Assembly (NCBI GenBank): GCA_017848795.1
Contig: JAFIHG010000030.1
Coordinates: 1-64,000, forward strand
DNA from: Candidatus Nanopelagicales bacterium
Lineage (GTDB): Bacteria; Actinomycetota; Actinomycetes; S36-B12; CAIYMF01
Length of the DNA: 64,000 nucleotides
Direction: 5' to 3'
Shown here in pieces: positions 8,739-17,234 of the stretch (the stretch's first letter is position 1; the number at the start of each line of letters is the position of its first letter). The notes below the pieces were generated by a model. The model did no database searches, was not told where the DNA came from, and saw nothing but the letters and a program-made list of their open reading frames with translations. The position numbers and the translations under genes are program-made.

Positions 8739-9484
8739 GGCTCCGCGGCGCCCGCGCGCTGGTGACGGGCGGGTCCTCGGGCATCGGCGCCGCGACCGCG
8801 ACCGCACTGGCCGCCCGGGGTGCCCGGGTCGTGCTCGTCGCCCGGGACGCCGATGCGCTGCGCGCCCGGGCGCGGGAGCTCGGCGGTGAGGCCAGGGCGG
8901 CGGACCTCGCCGAGCCGGCGCAGGTGCACCGGCTCGCCGCCGACCTGCTCGCCACCGGCGTTCCCGACGTCCTCGTACTCTGCGCCGGGATCGGCTTGCG
9001 GGCAGCGGCCGAGGACACGACCGACGAGCAGGTCGCCGGTCTGCTGCAGGTGAACTTCCGCGCACCGGTGCAGCTGGTCAGCGAGCTGCTGCCGGCGATG
9101 CGCGCCCGGCGCCACGGCCATCTGGTGTTCGTCGGCTCGATCGCCGGCGTGCTAGGGGTTGCGCAGGAGGCGGCGTACGCCGCGTCGAAGGCCGCGCTGG
9201 ACGCATACGCGGCGAGCCTGCGCGTCGAGCTCGCCCGGGTCGGCGTGCGCGTCACGACGCTCGTCCCCGGCGCTGTCGACACCGCGTTCTTCTCCCGGCG
9301 CGGCCCGGCGTACGCGCGGCGCTTCCCCCGGCCGGTCGCGCCCGGGCTGGTCGCGCAGCGGCTGGTCGACGGCATCGAGCACGAGCGTGCCGAGGTCGTG
9401 GTGCCGCGCTGGCTGCGCGTCGCCGTCGCCACTCGCGCGCTCGCGCCCGAGCTCTACGCACGGCTCGGGTCGCGCTTCGGTTGA
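8735..9484 (+). CDS. short-chain dehydrogenase/reductase (SDR)
   Basis: 249 aa from GTG 8735, overlapping the transporter stop by 4 bp (GTGA). The Rossmann nucleotide-binding motif TGGSSGIG is near residue 11, CAG replaces the usual NAG, and the catalytic Ser plus YxxxK is present (GSIAGV, then YAASKAAL). The C-terminal part (LVPGAVDTAFFSRRGPAY) is typical of classical SDRs acting on fatty, keto or sterol-like substrates. It ends 18 bp before the convergent end of hpnH. Its position as third gene of the lipid cassette suggests reduction of an acyl or keto lipid intermediate, but the substrate is not shown. Confidence 0.88.
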   Translation: MRLRGARALVTGGSSGIGAATATALAARGARVVLVARDADALRARARELGGEARAADLAEPAQVHRLAADLLATGVPDVLVLCAGIGLRAAAEDTTDEQVAGLLQVNFRAPVQLVSELLPAMRARRHGHLVFVGSIAGVLGVAQEAAYAASKAALDAYAASLRVELARVGVRVTTLVPGAVDTAFFSRRGPAYARRFPRPVAPGLVAQRLVDGIEHERAEVVVPRWLRVAVATRALAPELYARLGSRFG

Positions 9485-9502
9485 GCGGGGCCGGCCGGGA
9501 CG

Positions 9503-10510
9503 TCAGGACGTGAAGGCCCGCAACGACTCCCGCAGCGAGCTCGTCGTGGCGAGGACCGCGGTGGGTTCGTAACCGCAGTGCGCCATGCAGTTCGCGCACC
9601 GTGGGTCCTTGCCCCGGCCGAAGCTGTCCCAGTCGGTCGTGTCGAGCAGCTCCTGGTAGGTCTTCGCGTAGCCGTCGGCGAGCAGGTAGCACGGTCGCTG
9701 CCAGCCCAGCAGGGAGTAGCTCGGGATGCCCCACGGCGTGCACGCGAGGTCGCGCTTGCCCTCGAGGAAGTCGAGGAACACCTCGGAGTGGTTCAGCCGC
9801 CACCGTTTGCGGTTGCCGTCGGCGAACGCCTTGTGGAACAGCTCCCGGGTCTCGCTGACGCCCAGGAAGTGCTCCTGGTCGGGTGCCTTCTCGTACGCGT
9901 ACGCTGGGGAGACCATCATCTGGTCGACCTGCAGCTCGTCGTTCAGGTAGTTCAGCACGTCGATCACGCTCTGCGGGCTGTCGGTGTTGAACACGGTGGT
10001 GTTGGTGGTGACCCGGAAACCCTTGTCCTTGAGCCAGCGGATCGCCTCGACCGCCTCGTCGAACACGCCCTCCTTGCGCACCGAGGCATCGTGCCGCTCG
10101 CGCATCCCGTCCAGGTGGATGGTGAAGCCGAAGTAGTGCGAGGGCCGGAAGTCGAAGCGGTCCCAGCGCTGGCGCAGCAGCAGCGCGTTGGTGCAGAGGA
10201 AGACGTACTTCTTGCGTGCCACCAGCTCGTTGACCATCTTGTCGATCTGCGGGTGCATCAACGGCTCCCCGCCGGCGATCGACACCATCGGGGCGCCGCA
10301 CTCCTCGATGGCGGCCACCGCCTGCTCCACCGGCATCCGGCGGCGCAGCTCGTCGGCGGGCTGCTGGATCTTGCCGCACCCGGCGCACGCCAGGTTGCAG
10401 GCGAACAGCGGTTCCAGCTCCACGAGCAGCGGGAACTTGTCCCGCCGCCGGATCTTCTGGACTGCAAGGTATCTCGCGATTCGCAGGCTCTGTCGTATCG
10501 GCATGCTCAC
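9503..10510 (-). CDS. hpnH: adenosyl-hopene transferase HpnH (radical SAM)
   Basis: 335 aa, close to the family length. GTG 10510 overlaps the upstream stop (GTGA) and AAGGAGG lies ten bases upstream; ATG 10504 is an alternative. The radical-SAM cluster motif CNLACAGC gives Cys38, Cys42 and Cys45, followed by SIAGGEPLMHP. Further cysteines lie near the C-terminus (CTPWGIPSYSLLGWQRPC, CANCMAHCG). HpnH joins a 5'-deoxyadenosyl radical to diploptene, making adenosylhopane, the first side-chain step of bacteriohopanepolyols. It is the last gene of the hopanoid operon, directly after the hpnG-ispH fusion whose N-terminal half should act on its product. Confidence 0.95.
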   Translation of the reverse strand: MSMPIRQSLRIARYLAVQKIRRRDKFPLLVELEPLFACNLACAGCGKIQQPADELRRRMPVEQAVAAIEECGAPMVSIAGGEPLMHPQIDKMVNELVARKKYVFLCTNALLLRQRWDRFDFRPSHYFGFTIHLDGMRERHDASVRKEGVFDEAVEAIRWLKDKGFRVTTNTTVFNTDSPQSVIDVLNYLNDELQVDQMMVSPAYAYEKAPDQEHFLGVSETRELFHKAFADGNRKRWRLNHSEVFLDFLEGKRDLACTPWGIPSYSLLGWQRPCYLLADGYAKTYQELLDTTDWDSFGRGKDPRCANCMAHCGYEPTAVLATTSSLRESLRAFTS

Positions 10511-12021
10511 GACACGCGCACCTCCTTCGGGACGGTGAAGTGGACGTCTTCGGTCGTGACGGTCCGGTCGGTCACCCGGACCGGACCAAGTCCCCCGAGC
10601 GCGGACACCAGCTCGTCGACCAGCGCGGGCGGCGCGGACGCACCGGCGGTGACCCCGACGGTGCGCACCCCGGCCAGCCAGTCGAGGTGGATGTCGGTCG
10701 CGTCGTTGATGAGCCGCGCTGGTCGTCCGAGCCGTTCGGCGAGCTCGACAAGGCGGTTGGAGTTGGAGGAGTTCTCCGACCCGAGCACGAGGACGAGCTC
10801 GGAGTCGACGGCGACCGCCTGCAGCGCGCGCTGGCGGTTCGTCGTCGCGTAGCAGATGCCATCCGAGCTCGGGGCGCGCAGCTTGGGGAACCGCTCACGC
10901 AGCACGTCGACCACGCGTGCCACGTCGTCGGCCGAGAGCGTGGTCTGCGTCTGGTACGAGACCCGGTCCGGGTCCGGCACCTCGACCCGCTCGGCGTCCG
11001 CGACGTCCTGCACCAGCAGCGTGCGGCCGGCCCGCTCGTTCATGGTGCCGACCGTCTCCTCGTGCCCCTCGTGCCCGATGAACAGCACCGTGTCGCCACC
11101 GTCGGCGTAGCGACGCACGTCGGCGTGCACCTTGGACACCAGCGGGCACGTCGCGTCGATCACGGTCAGTCCGCGGGCGGCTGCCTCGGCGCGCACCGCC
11201 GGAGCGACGCCGTGCGCGGAGAAGACGACGCAGCCGCCCGCGGGCACCTCCTCGAGCTCCTCGACGAAGACGGCCCCGCGCCGGCGCAGGTCCTCCACCA
11301 CGTGCACGTTGTGGACGATCTGCTTGCGTACGTAGATGGGTGCCCCGCGCTGGGCGAGCGCGAGCTCCACGACGTCGATGGCGCGCACGACGCCCGCGCA
11401 GAACGAGCGGGGGCCGGCGAGCAGGACCTCGCGCTCCCCGGCCGCGCGGCCCCAGGCGCTCAGGGCGGGCCCGGTCCGGGCCAGGGTGCGCAGCGCGGTC
11501 CGCAGCCGGCCGAGGGTGGCGGGCCGCAGCAGCGGCGACGACGCGGTGTCGGCGACGACCCGCACGGCGCACACGTACGGGGTGGGCGCGCCGGTGAGCA
11601 GCCAGGCCGTCTCCATGTCCACGCAGAGCGCCCCGCCCGCCGCGTGGGCGGCGCGGCCGTGGCCGGACACCACGTGGCCGGAGCTGGTGACGGCCCCGAG
11701 ATGGACGGTCAACCCGGCGCGGCGCAGCTCGCCCGCGAGCAGCGGGGCGCTGGGGCAGCCGACGCTGCCCTGCGGCCCGCGTACCTCCGTCGCGACGACG
11801 ACGTCGCCCGCGCGCAGGTCGGCACGCAGCGCCCCGGCGATCCCGGCGACGGCCACCGCGTCGGCGCCGTGCACCGGCGGACGACCGGCGGCGCGGCGCG
11901 CGGCGGCGGGTCCGACACCCGTGCGCAGCACCGTCCCGGGGGGCATGCCGGACGTGAACGCCCGCGCCTCCCAGCGGGAGGGGACGCAGGTGACGAAGCG
12001 GGTGCTCACGTGGGGTCCCAT
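10507..12021 (-). CDS. ispH: fused HpnG-like nucleosidase/phosphorylase and IspH
   Basis: 504 aa in one frame. ATG 12021 has AAGGA six bases upstream and overlaps shc by 16 bp; GTG 12009 is an alternative. Residues 1-195 match the hopanoid-associated phosphorylase (HpnG/PNP_UDP fold): AVAGIAGALR, then GGALCVDMETAWL. Residues 197-504 are a complete 4-hydroxy-3-methylbut-2-enyl diphosphate reductase. The three cluster cysteines are present (Cys208 in GPRSFCAG, Cys292 in DATCPLVSK, Cys390 in DGICYATTNRQ), as is SENSSNSNRL. HpnG removes adenine from adenosylhopane to give ribosylhopane; IspH makes IPP and DMAPP. The two activities stand at opposite ends of the pathway, so the fusion probably reflects co-expression more than channelling. 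Confidence 0.92.
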   Translation of the reverse strand: MGPHVSTRFVTCVPSRWEARAFTSGMPPGTVLRTGVGPAAARRAAGRPPVHGADAVAVAGIAGALRADLRAGDVVVATEVRGPQGSVGCPSAPLLAGELRRAGLTVHLGAVTSSGHVVSGHGRAAHAAGGALCVDMETAWLLTGAPTPYVCAVRVVADTASSPLLRPATLGRLRTALRTLARTGPALSAWGRAAGEREVLLAGPRSFCAGVVRAIDVVELALAQRGAPIYVRKQIVHNVHVVEDLRRRGAVFVEELEEVPAGGCVVFSAHGVAPAVRAEAAARGLTVIDATCPLVSKVHADVRRYADGGDTVLFIGHEGHEETVGTMNERAGRTLLVQDVADAERVEVPDPDRVSYQTQTTLSADDVARVVDVLRERFPKLRAPSSDGICYATTNRQRALQAVAVDSELVLVLGSENSSNSNRLVELAERLGRPARLINDATDIHLDWLAGVRTVGVTAGASAPPALVDELVSALGGLGPVRVTDRTVTTEDVHFTVPKEVRVS

Positions 12022-13937
12022 GGCCGGTCCTTCAGGCAGCGCGCGAGCGCGCTCACGGGAAACACCTGTCGGTACAGGTGGTAGTTGATGTAGAAGTCGC
12101 CGGGGAAGCCGGTTCCGGTGAACTGCGGCTCGTCCCACGTGCCGTCCGGACGCTGCTGGCGCACGAGCCACCGCACCCCACGCTGCGCCGGTGCCGCACC
12201 GGCCGCACCGGCGGCGTGCAGTGCGAGCAGCGCCCAGGCGGTCTGCGAGGCCGTCGAGGCTCCCCGCCCCACCCAGGTCGGGTCCTGGTAGGAGCGCAGG
12301 TCCTCGCCCCACCCGCCGTCGGCGTTCTGGTGCGCCACCAGCCACCGCACCGCGCGCTGCACCGGTGCCGCGTCGCGCGCGAGCCCGGCGGCGACGAGCG
12401 CGGGGACGACGGCGCCCGTGCCGTACACGTGGTTGGCGCCCCAGCGGCCGAACCAGGAACCGTCCGGCTCCTGCGCGGCGAGCAACCACCGCACGCCGCG
12501 CTGCGCGGGCGTGCTCTGCGCTTCCCCGACCTTGGCGAGCATCTCCACGACGTGGGCGGTGACGTCGGCGCTCGGGGGGTCGATCACGGCACCGAAGTCG
12601 CAGAACGGCAGTTGGTAGGCGAGCTCCCGCGTGTTGTCCGCGTCGAACGCCGCCCACCCGCCGTCGCGGCACTGCATGCCGACGACCCAGTCGACACCAC
12701 GGCGGACCGCGCCCGACCCTGCGCGGCCGGCGGCACGCAGCGCGAGGACGACCTCGGCGGTGTCGTCGATGTCGGGGTAGCCGTCGTTGTCGAACTCGAA
12801 CGCCCAGCCGCCGGGCGCCAGCCCGGGTCGGCGTACCGCCCAGTCGCCACGTACCGCGATCTCCTCGCCCAGCAGCCATTCCGCGCCGGCGCGCATCGCC
12901 GGATGGGACGGGCCGAGTCCGGCGTCCCCGAGGGCGACGAGCGCGAGCGCGGTGTCCCACACCGGGGACTGGCAGGCCTCGATGCGCCGTACCGGGCCGT
13001 CATCGCCCTGCTCCCGGACCGTGAACCGGTCCCAGCCCGCGAGCCCGCGCGCCATGACCGGGTGGTCGAGCGGAAAGCCCATGGCGTGCAAGGCCATCAA
13101 CGAGTACACCCAGGGCGGTTGGATGCCGCCCCAGGAGCCGTCCGCCTCCTGGCGCTCCACGATCCAGTCGCAGCACCGCTGCAACGCTCTGGCACGCAAC
13201 GCCTTCGGTGCGCGGCGCTCGTAGCGGTGCAACAGCGAGTCGAGCGCGATGAAGGCCCGCGCCCAACCGGTGGACGTGGTGTCGTGTGGCAGTTCGCGCC
13301 CCGGTGCCCACAGCTCCGGCACCGCGATCCCGAGATCCCGCTGCGGGCGCAGCGCCGACAGCACCGTCAGCGGGACGATGGTCTGCCGCGCCCAGCAGGC
13401 GAAGTCGTACACGTTCAGCGGCACCCACGGCGGCAGGTGGATGAGCTCGGGCGGCAGCGCCGGCAGGTCGTCCCAGGAGCAGATCCCGAACAGGGCGAGC
13501 CAGATCCGGGTGAACACGCGCGTCCGGCCGAGGCCGCCGTGCTCGCGTACGACGTCGCGGGCGCGGCGCAGGTGCGCGTCGCTCGGCAGGTCCCCCGCCA
13601 GGCGGAGCACGACGTACGCCTCGGCGGTCGTCGACGGGTCGGGCGGTCCCCCACGGAAGTTGGCCCACGAGCCGTCGGCGCGCTGCTGGCTGCGGATCCA
13701 CCGTGCCGAGGACTGCAGCTGCTCGTCGGTGAGCACGCCGAGGAACCGGCGCATCATCACGTCCTCGGCGTCCATCGTCACGTTCGTCTCGAGCTCGCCC
13801 TGCCACCACCCGGCGGCGTCCTGGGAGGCGAGCAGGGTGGCGACGGCGCGGTCCAGCGCCTGCTGCGCGGCGCCGGTCGCGGGGCCCTCCGGTGCCTGCA
13901 GCGTGACGGTCCTGGGTGCACGGTCGGTGAGCGTCAT
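12006..13937 (-). CDS. shc: squalene-hopene cyclase
   Basis: 643 aa, the usual length. ATG 13937 is in an ATGA overlap with the upstream prenyl synthase and GGGAGGG precedes it. The catalytic DxDDTAE motif starts at Asp389 (DIDDTAE). Several QW repeats are visible (for example QDAAGWWQGE, QQRADGSWANF, QEPDGSWFGRWG, QNADGGWGED). The enzyme is a monotopic membrane protein that protonates and cyclises squalene to hopene/hopanol. It is the centre of the operon: upstream genes make squalene, downstream ones add the ribosyl side chain. Confidence 0.97.
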   Translation of the reverse strand: MTLTDRAPRTVTLQAPEGPATGAAQQALDRAVATLLASQDAAGWWQGELETNVTMDAEDVMMRRFLGVLTDEQLQSSARWIRSQQRADGSWANFRGGPPDPSTTAEAYVVLRLAGDLPSDAHLRRARDVVREHGGLGRTRVFTRIWLALFGICSWDDLPALPPELIHLPPWVPLNVYDFACWARQTIVPLTVLSALRPQRDLGIAVPELWAPGRELPHDTTSTGWARAFIALDSLLHRYERRAPKALRARALQRCCDWIVERQEADGSWGGIQPPWVYSLMALHAMGFPLDHPVMARGLAGWDRFTVREQGDDGPVRRIEACQSPVWDTALALVALGDAGLGPSHPAMRAGAEWLLGEEIAVRGDWAVRRPGLAPGGWAFEFDNDGYPDIDDTAEVVLALRAAGRAGSGAVRRGVDWVVGMQCRDGGWAAFDADNTRELAYQLPFCDFGAVIDPPSADVTAHVVEMLAKVGEAQSTPAQRGVRWLLAAQEPDGSWFGRWGANHVYGTGAVVPALVAAGLARDAAPVQRAVRWLVAHQNADGGWGEDLRSYQDPTWVGRGASTASQTAWALLALHAAGAAGAAPAQRGVRWLVRQQRPDGTWDEPQFTGTGFPGDFYINYHLYRQVFPVSALARCLKDRPWDPT

Positions 13938-14956
13938 CGGTCCCTCCCTCGCAGCGCGTCCGCGAGCGTCGTGAGCGCCGCGGCGACGTCCGCAGGGAGG
14001 GCGAGCTCCACCAGCGCGGCCCGGGCCGCGGCCAGCTCGTCGTCGACGCACTGCTCGGTCCAGCGGCGCCCGCCGGCCTGCTGCACGAGGTCGGCGGCGC
14101 GCACCAGCTCCGCCTCGTCGAGCGGCTCGCTGCGGGCGTACAGCTCCTGCAACTGCCGGCCGGCCGCGGTGCCGGACTCCAGCGCCACGACGACCGGCAC
14201 CGAGCGCTTGCGCGAGCGCAGGTCCGAGCGCACCGGCTTGCCGGTGGCCGCGGGCGAGCCCCACAGCCCGAGCAGGTCGTCGGTGAGCTGGAAGGCGAGG
14301 CCGAGGTGGGCGCCGTAGTCGGCCAGCCCGAGGGCGACGCGTGCCGGGCCGTCGGCCAGCACCGCGCCCAGGGAGGCCGCGCATTCCAGCAGTGCGCCGG
14401 TCTTGTCGGCGGCCATCTGCAGGCACTCCGGCACGCTCACGCGTTCGGCGCTCTCGAAGGCGACGTCCTGGGTCTGCCCGGCGATCAGCCGCCGGGTCGC
14501 GCCGGTGAGGGCGCGCACCGCCCAGCCCGCCGTCGGCGAGCCGCTCTCGGCGAGCAGTTCCACCGCCAGGGTCAGCAGCGCGTCACCCGCGAGCACCGCG
14601 GCCGGTACGCCGAAGACCGCCCACGCGGTGGGCCGGTGGCGCCGCTCGCGGTCCCCGTCCATCACGTCGTCGTGGAGCAGCGAGAAGTTGTGCACCAGCT
14701 CGCATGCCGCGGCGGCCGGTACGGCGACCGACAGCGGCGCGCCGACCGCCTGCGCCGAGTGCAGCGCGAGGGTCGCCCGCAACCCCTTGCCGCCGCCCCC
14801 CGTCACGGGCGCGCCCGCGGCGTCCCAGAACCCGAGGTGGTAGCCGCAGACGTGCCGGGTACCCGCATCGAGCCGGTCCAGCGCGGCCCGCATCGCCTCC
14901 GCCACCAGCGGTCGGCCCTCCTCGACCGAGCGCCGCGGGATCGTCGTGGTCGTCAT
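13934..14956 (-). CDS. polyprenyl (farnesyl-type) diphosphate synthase
   Basis: 340 aa. ATG 14956 overlaps the hpnE stop (ATGA). The first aspartate-rich motif is LLHDDVMDGD and the second QLTDDLLGLWG. GGGGKGLRA carries the basic residues that contact IPP. Chain length cannot be set from sequence with certainty, but lying between hpnE and shc in a squalene/hopene operon it most likely makes farnesyl diphosphate, the HpnD substrate. It acts in the cytosol with Mg2+. Overlaps at both ends indicate a single mRNA with coupled translation. Confidence 0.92.
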   Translation of the reverse strand: MTTTTIPRRSVEEGRPLVAEAMRAALDRLDAGTRHVCGYHLGFWDAAGAPVTGGGGKGLRATLALHSAQAVGAPLSVAVPAAAACELVHNFSLLHDDVMDGDRERRHRPTAWAVFGVPAAVLAGDALLTLAVELLAESGSPTAGWAVRALTGATRRLIAGQTQDVAFESAERVSVPECLQMAADKTGALLECAASLGAVLADGPARVALGLADYGAHLGLAFQLTDDLLGLWGSPAATGKPVRSDLRSRKRSVPVVVALESGTAAGRQLQELYARSEPLDEAELVRAADLVQQAGGRRWTEQCVDDELAAARAALVELALPADVAAALTTLADALRGRDR

Positions 14957-16332
14957 GCCGCCACCTGCTCACGTCGTGTGGTGGGCCGGGCCGGGGCGCC
15001 CAGCAGTGCGTCGGCTGCGGCCTCCCCGCTGCGTACCGCGCCCTCGAGGGTGTCCGGCCAGCCGGTGGCGGTCCAGGCGCCCGCGAGCACCAGCCCGGGC
15101 AGCCGCGTCGTCGCCGGTGGGCGCAGCCGCGCCGTGCCCGCCCGCTGGCAGAACGTGGCGCGCGGTTCTCGGGTCACGAACGCGTCGACGACGCGCGCAC
15201 TGCGGATCGCCGGGAGCAGCCGGGACACCGCCGCGAGCTGTACGCGCAGCACCTCGCGCGCGGGCCGCCGCGCGTCCTCGCTCGCGGCGGACACGGAGGT
15301 GACCAGGTACTGCCCGCGCCCATCGCCCGCGTGGATCCCGCTGCTGCGGTCGAAGACCCATTGGGCGGCGGAGTCCGGCGCGGCGAGGAACGGGACGGCG
15401 AGGACCCTGCGGTCGAGCAGCAGGTGGGTGTTGAGGATCGCAGACGCGCCGAGCGCCTCCCAGCGGTCCGCGTCCGGGGCAGCGGCGGGGGGTACGAGCC
15501 GCGCCGCCTGCTCGTGCGGGACGGCGAGCACGACCTGGTCGGCGGCGAGCGAGAACGGGGCCCCGGCAGCGCGCTCCCGTCCGGTGACGGTGAAGCCACC
15601 GCCCTCGTGCACGATGTGGGCCGCCCGCGCCCCGGTGCGCAGCGTGATGCCGAGCCGGGTGAACGCCGCACGTGCCGGCGCGTCGTGCAACGCTGCGAGC
15701 GGCGCCCGCGGCACCCCGATGTCGCCGGCGGCGACGTCGTCGAGCAGCCCGGTGCGGAACACCCGGGCGGCCAGCGCGAGCGAGGCGTGGTCCGCGGCGA
15801 GGTTGAGCGCGGGCACGGTCACCAGGTCCCACAGCAGTCGGCGCGTACGGTCGGTCTGGCCGTGGCGCGCGAGCCAGGAGCCGAAGGTCTCCTGGTCAGC
15901 GGTCGGGTCGAGGGGGTCGACGGTGCGCAGCGCAGCGGCGGCGCGCACGGCGAGCAGCCGTTCGCGGACGGTGAGCGCGCGGTACCCCGCGAGGGCGGGC
16001 AGCAGGTGGGCGGGCGCCGGGCCGCTGCGCCCGCGGCGCAGCCGGGTGCTGCGGCCGTCGCCGTACGCGACCGGCACGTCGAGCCGGTCCTGCAACGGCA
16101 CCAGGTGCGCGACGCCGAGGGTCGCGAGCAGCGCGCGGTAGCGGCGGTAGCAGCGCAGGATGACGTGCTGGCCGTTGTCCGCCGTGAGCGCTCCGCGTTC
16201 GAAGGAGCAGGCGCGCCCGCCCAGCCGCGGCCGCGACTCGAGGACGGTGACCGTGCAGCCGCGCGCCGCCAGCCGCAGCGCGGCCGACAGCCCCGCGACG
16301 CCCGCCCCGACCACGACCACCCGGGTGCTCAT
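14953..16332 (-). CDS. hpnE: hydroxysqualene dehydroxylase HpnE (FAD)
   Basis: 459 aa. The dinucleotide-binding motif VVVVGAGVAGLSAALRLA is at the N-terminus, followed by ESRPRLGGRACSF, typical of phytoene-desaturase-like amine oxidases. The C-terminal part (LPGLVLAGAWTATGWPDTLEG) matches the second FAD contact of the family. HpnE reduces hydroxysqualene to squalene, completing the HpnC-HpnD-HpnE route that replaces a single squalene synthase. ATG 16332 overlaps the hpnD stop by 4 bp. Confidence 0.95.
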   Translation of the reverse strand: MSTRVVVVGAGVAGLSAALRLAARGCTVTVLESRPRLGGRACSFERGALTADNGQHVILRCYRRYRALLATLGVAHLVPLQDRLDVPVAYGDGRSTRLRRGRSGPAPAHLLPALAGYRALTVRERLLAVRAAAALRTVDPLDPTADQETFGSWLARHGQTDRTRRLLWDLVTVPALNLAADHASLALAARVFRTGLLDDVAAGDIGVPRAPLAALHDAPARAAFTRLGITLRTGARAAHIVHEGGGFTVTGRERAAGAPFSLAADQVVLAVPHEQAARLVPPAAAPDADRWEALGASAILNTHLLLDRRVLAVPFLAAPDSAAQWVFDRSSGIHAGDGRGQYLVTSVSAASEDARRPAREVLRVQLAAVSRLLPAIRSARVVDAFVTREPRATFCQRAGTARLRPPATTRLPGLVLAGAWTATGWPDTLEGAVRSGEAAADALLGAPARPTTRREQVAA

Positions 16333-17234
16333 GTCCGCCTCCGCAGCAGCGCACCGGCCGCGACCCGCGCCTTGGCCGCACCCGGCAGCGACAGCCGCCG
16401 GTCGCGGACCAGGTCCGGGTCGGCCGCGATGCGGGAGAGCAGGGCGCGGTAGATGCCGGCCATCGCCGCGGTGCAGGCGGCGCTGCGGCGATCGAGCAGG
16501 GCCAGCAGGGCGAGCCCCTCGTCGTAGCGGCGCTGGGCCCGCGCCGCCTCGTACCGGACCAGCGCGGCGAACGCCGCGGGCGGATCGCTGATCGCGCCGT
16601 CCGGGCCCAGCGCGAGGTGGCAGCCGAAGCGCTGCAGGTCCTGCGCAGGCAGGTAGACGCGCCCGCCCGCCCGGTCCTCGCGCAGATCGCGCAGGATGTT
16701 GGTGAGCTGCAGCGCGACGCCGAGGGTGTCGGCGAGCGGGAAGGCACGATCCAGGTCGGCCGGATGGTAGATCCCCGCCGAGAGCCGCCCGATCGAGCCG
16801 GCGACCTGCCGGCAGTACCCGACGAGCAGGTCGAACGTCTCGTAGCGCCGCCCGTCGACGTCGGCCTGGCAGCCGTCGAGCAGGTCGTCGAAGGCATCGA
16901 GCGGCACCGGGAAGCGGGCAGCGGCGTCCCGCAGCGCGACGAGGACGGGATCCGCGTCGCTCCGCCCTTCTCGCAGATCGTGGACCTGGTCGCGGACTGC
17001 GGTGAGGGCCGCCGTGCGCTCCGCGGTCGATCCGTCGCCATCACCGATGTCGTCGATGCGGCGCGCCAGCGCGTACACCGCCGACAGCGCGCGGCGCTGG
17101 GCGGGCGGGAGCAGCCGGATGCCGTACGAGAAGTTGCGGGCCTCGCGCCTGGTGATCGCCTCGCACACCGCGTAGCCGTGGGCGACCGGGTCGGCGCCGG
17201 CGGCCCGGGGCGTGGTGCGTGCCAGCACGCTCAT
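16329..17234 (-). CDS. hpnD: presqualene diphosphate synthase HpnD
   Basis: 301 aa from ATG 17234, chosen because it forms an ATGA overlap with the hpnC stop; GTG 17243 is three codons upstream. A trans-isoprenyl diphosphate synthase fold is shown by NFSYGIRLLP, the first Asp-rich motif RRIDDIGDGD, and the second motif NILRDLREDRAGGRVYLP. HpnD condenses two farnesyl diphosphates head-to-head into presqualene diphosphate. Both Asp motifs look intact, in contrast to HpnC next door. Confidence 0.95.
   Translation of the reverse strand: MSVLARTTPRAAGADPVAHGYAVCEAITRREARNFSYGIRLLPPAQRRALSAVYALARRIDDIGDGDGSTAERTAALTAVRDQVHDLREGRSDADPVLVALRDAAARFPVPLDAFDDLLDGCQADVDGRRYETFDLLVGYCRQVAGSIGRLSAGIYHPADLDRAFPLADTLGVALQLTNILRDLREDRAGGRVYLPAQDLQRFGCHLALGPDGAISDPPAAFAALVRYEAARAQRRYDEGLALLALLDRRSAACTAAMAGIYRALLSRIAADPDLVRDRRLSLPGAAKARVAAGALLRRRT

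Noticed and set aside
9485-9502. Terminator between the SDR and hpnH
   Set aside because: The 18-bp gap has only a GGCCGGCC palindrome and no T-run; too weak to call.
12022-12960. N-terminal extension of the HpnG-IspH chain into shc
   Set aside because: The upstream open frame is shc read in another frame; AAGGA before ATG 12021 fixes the start.
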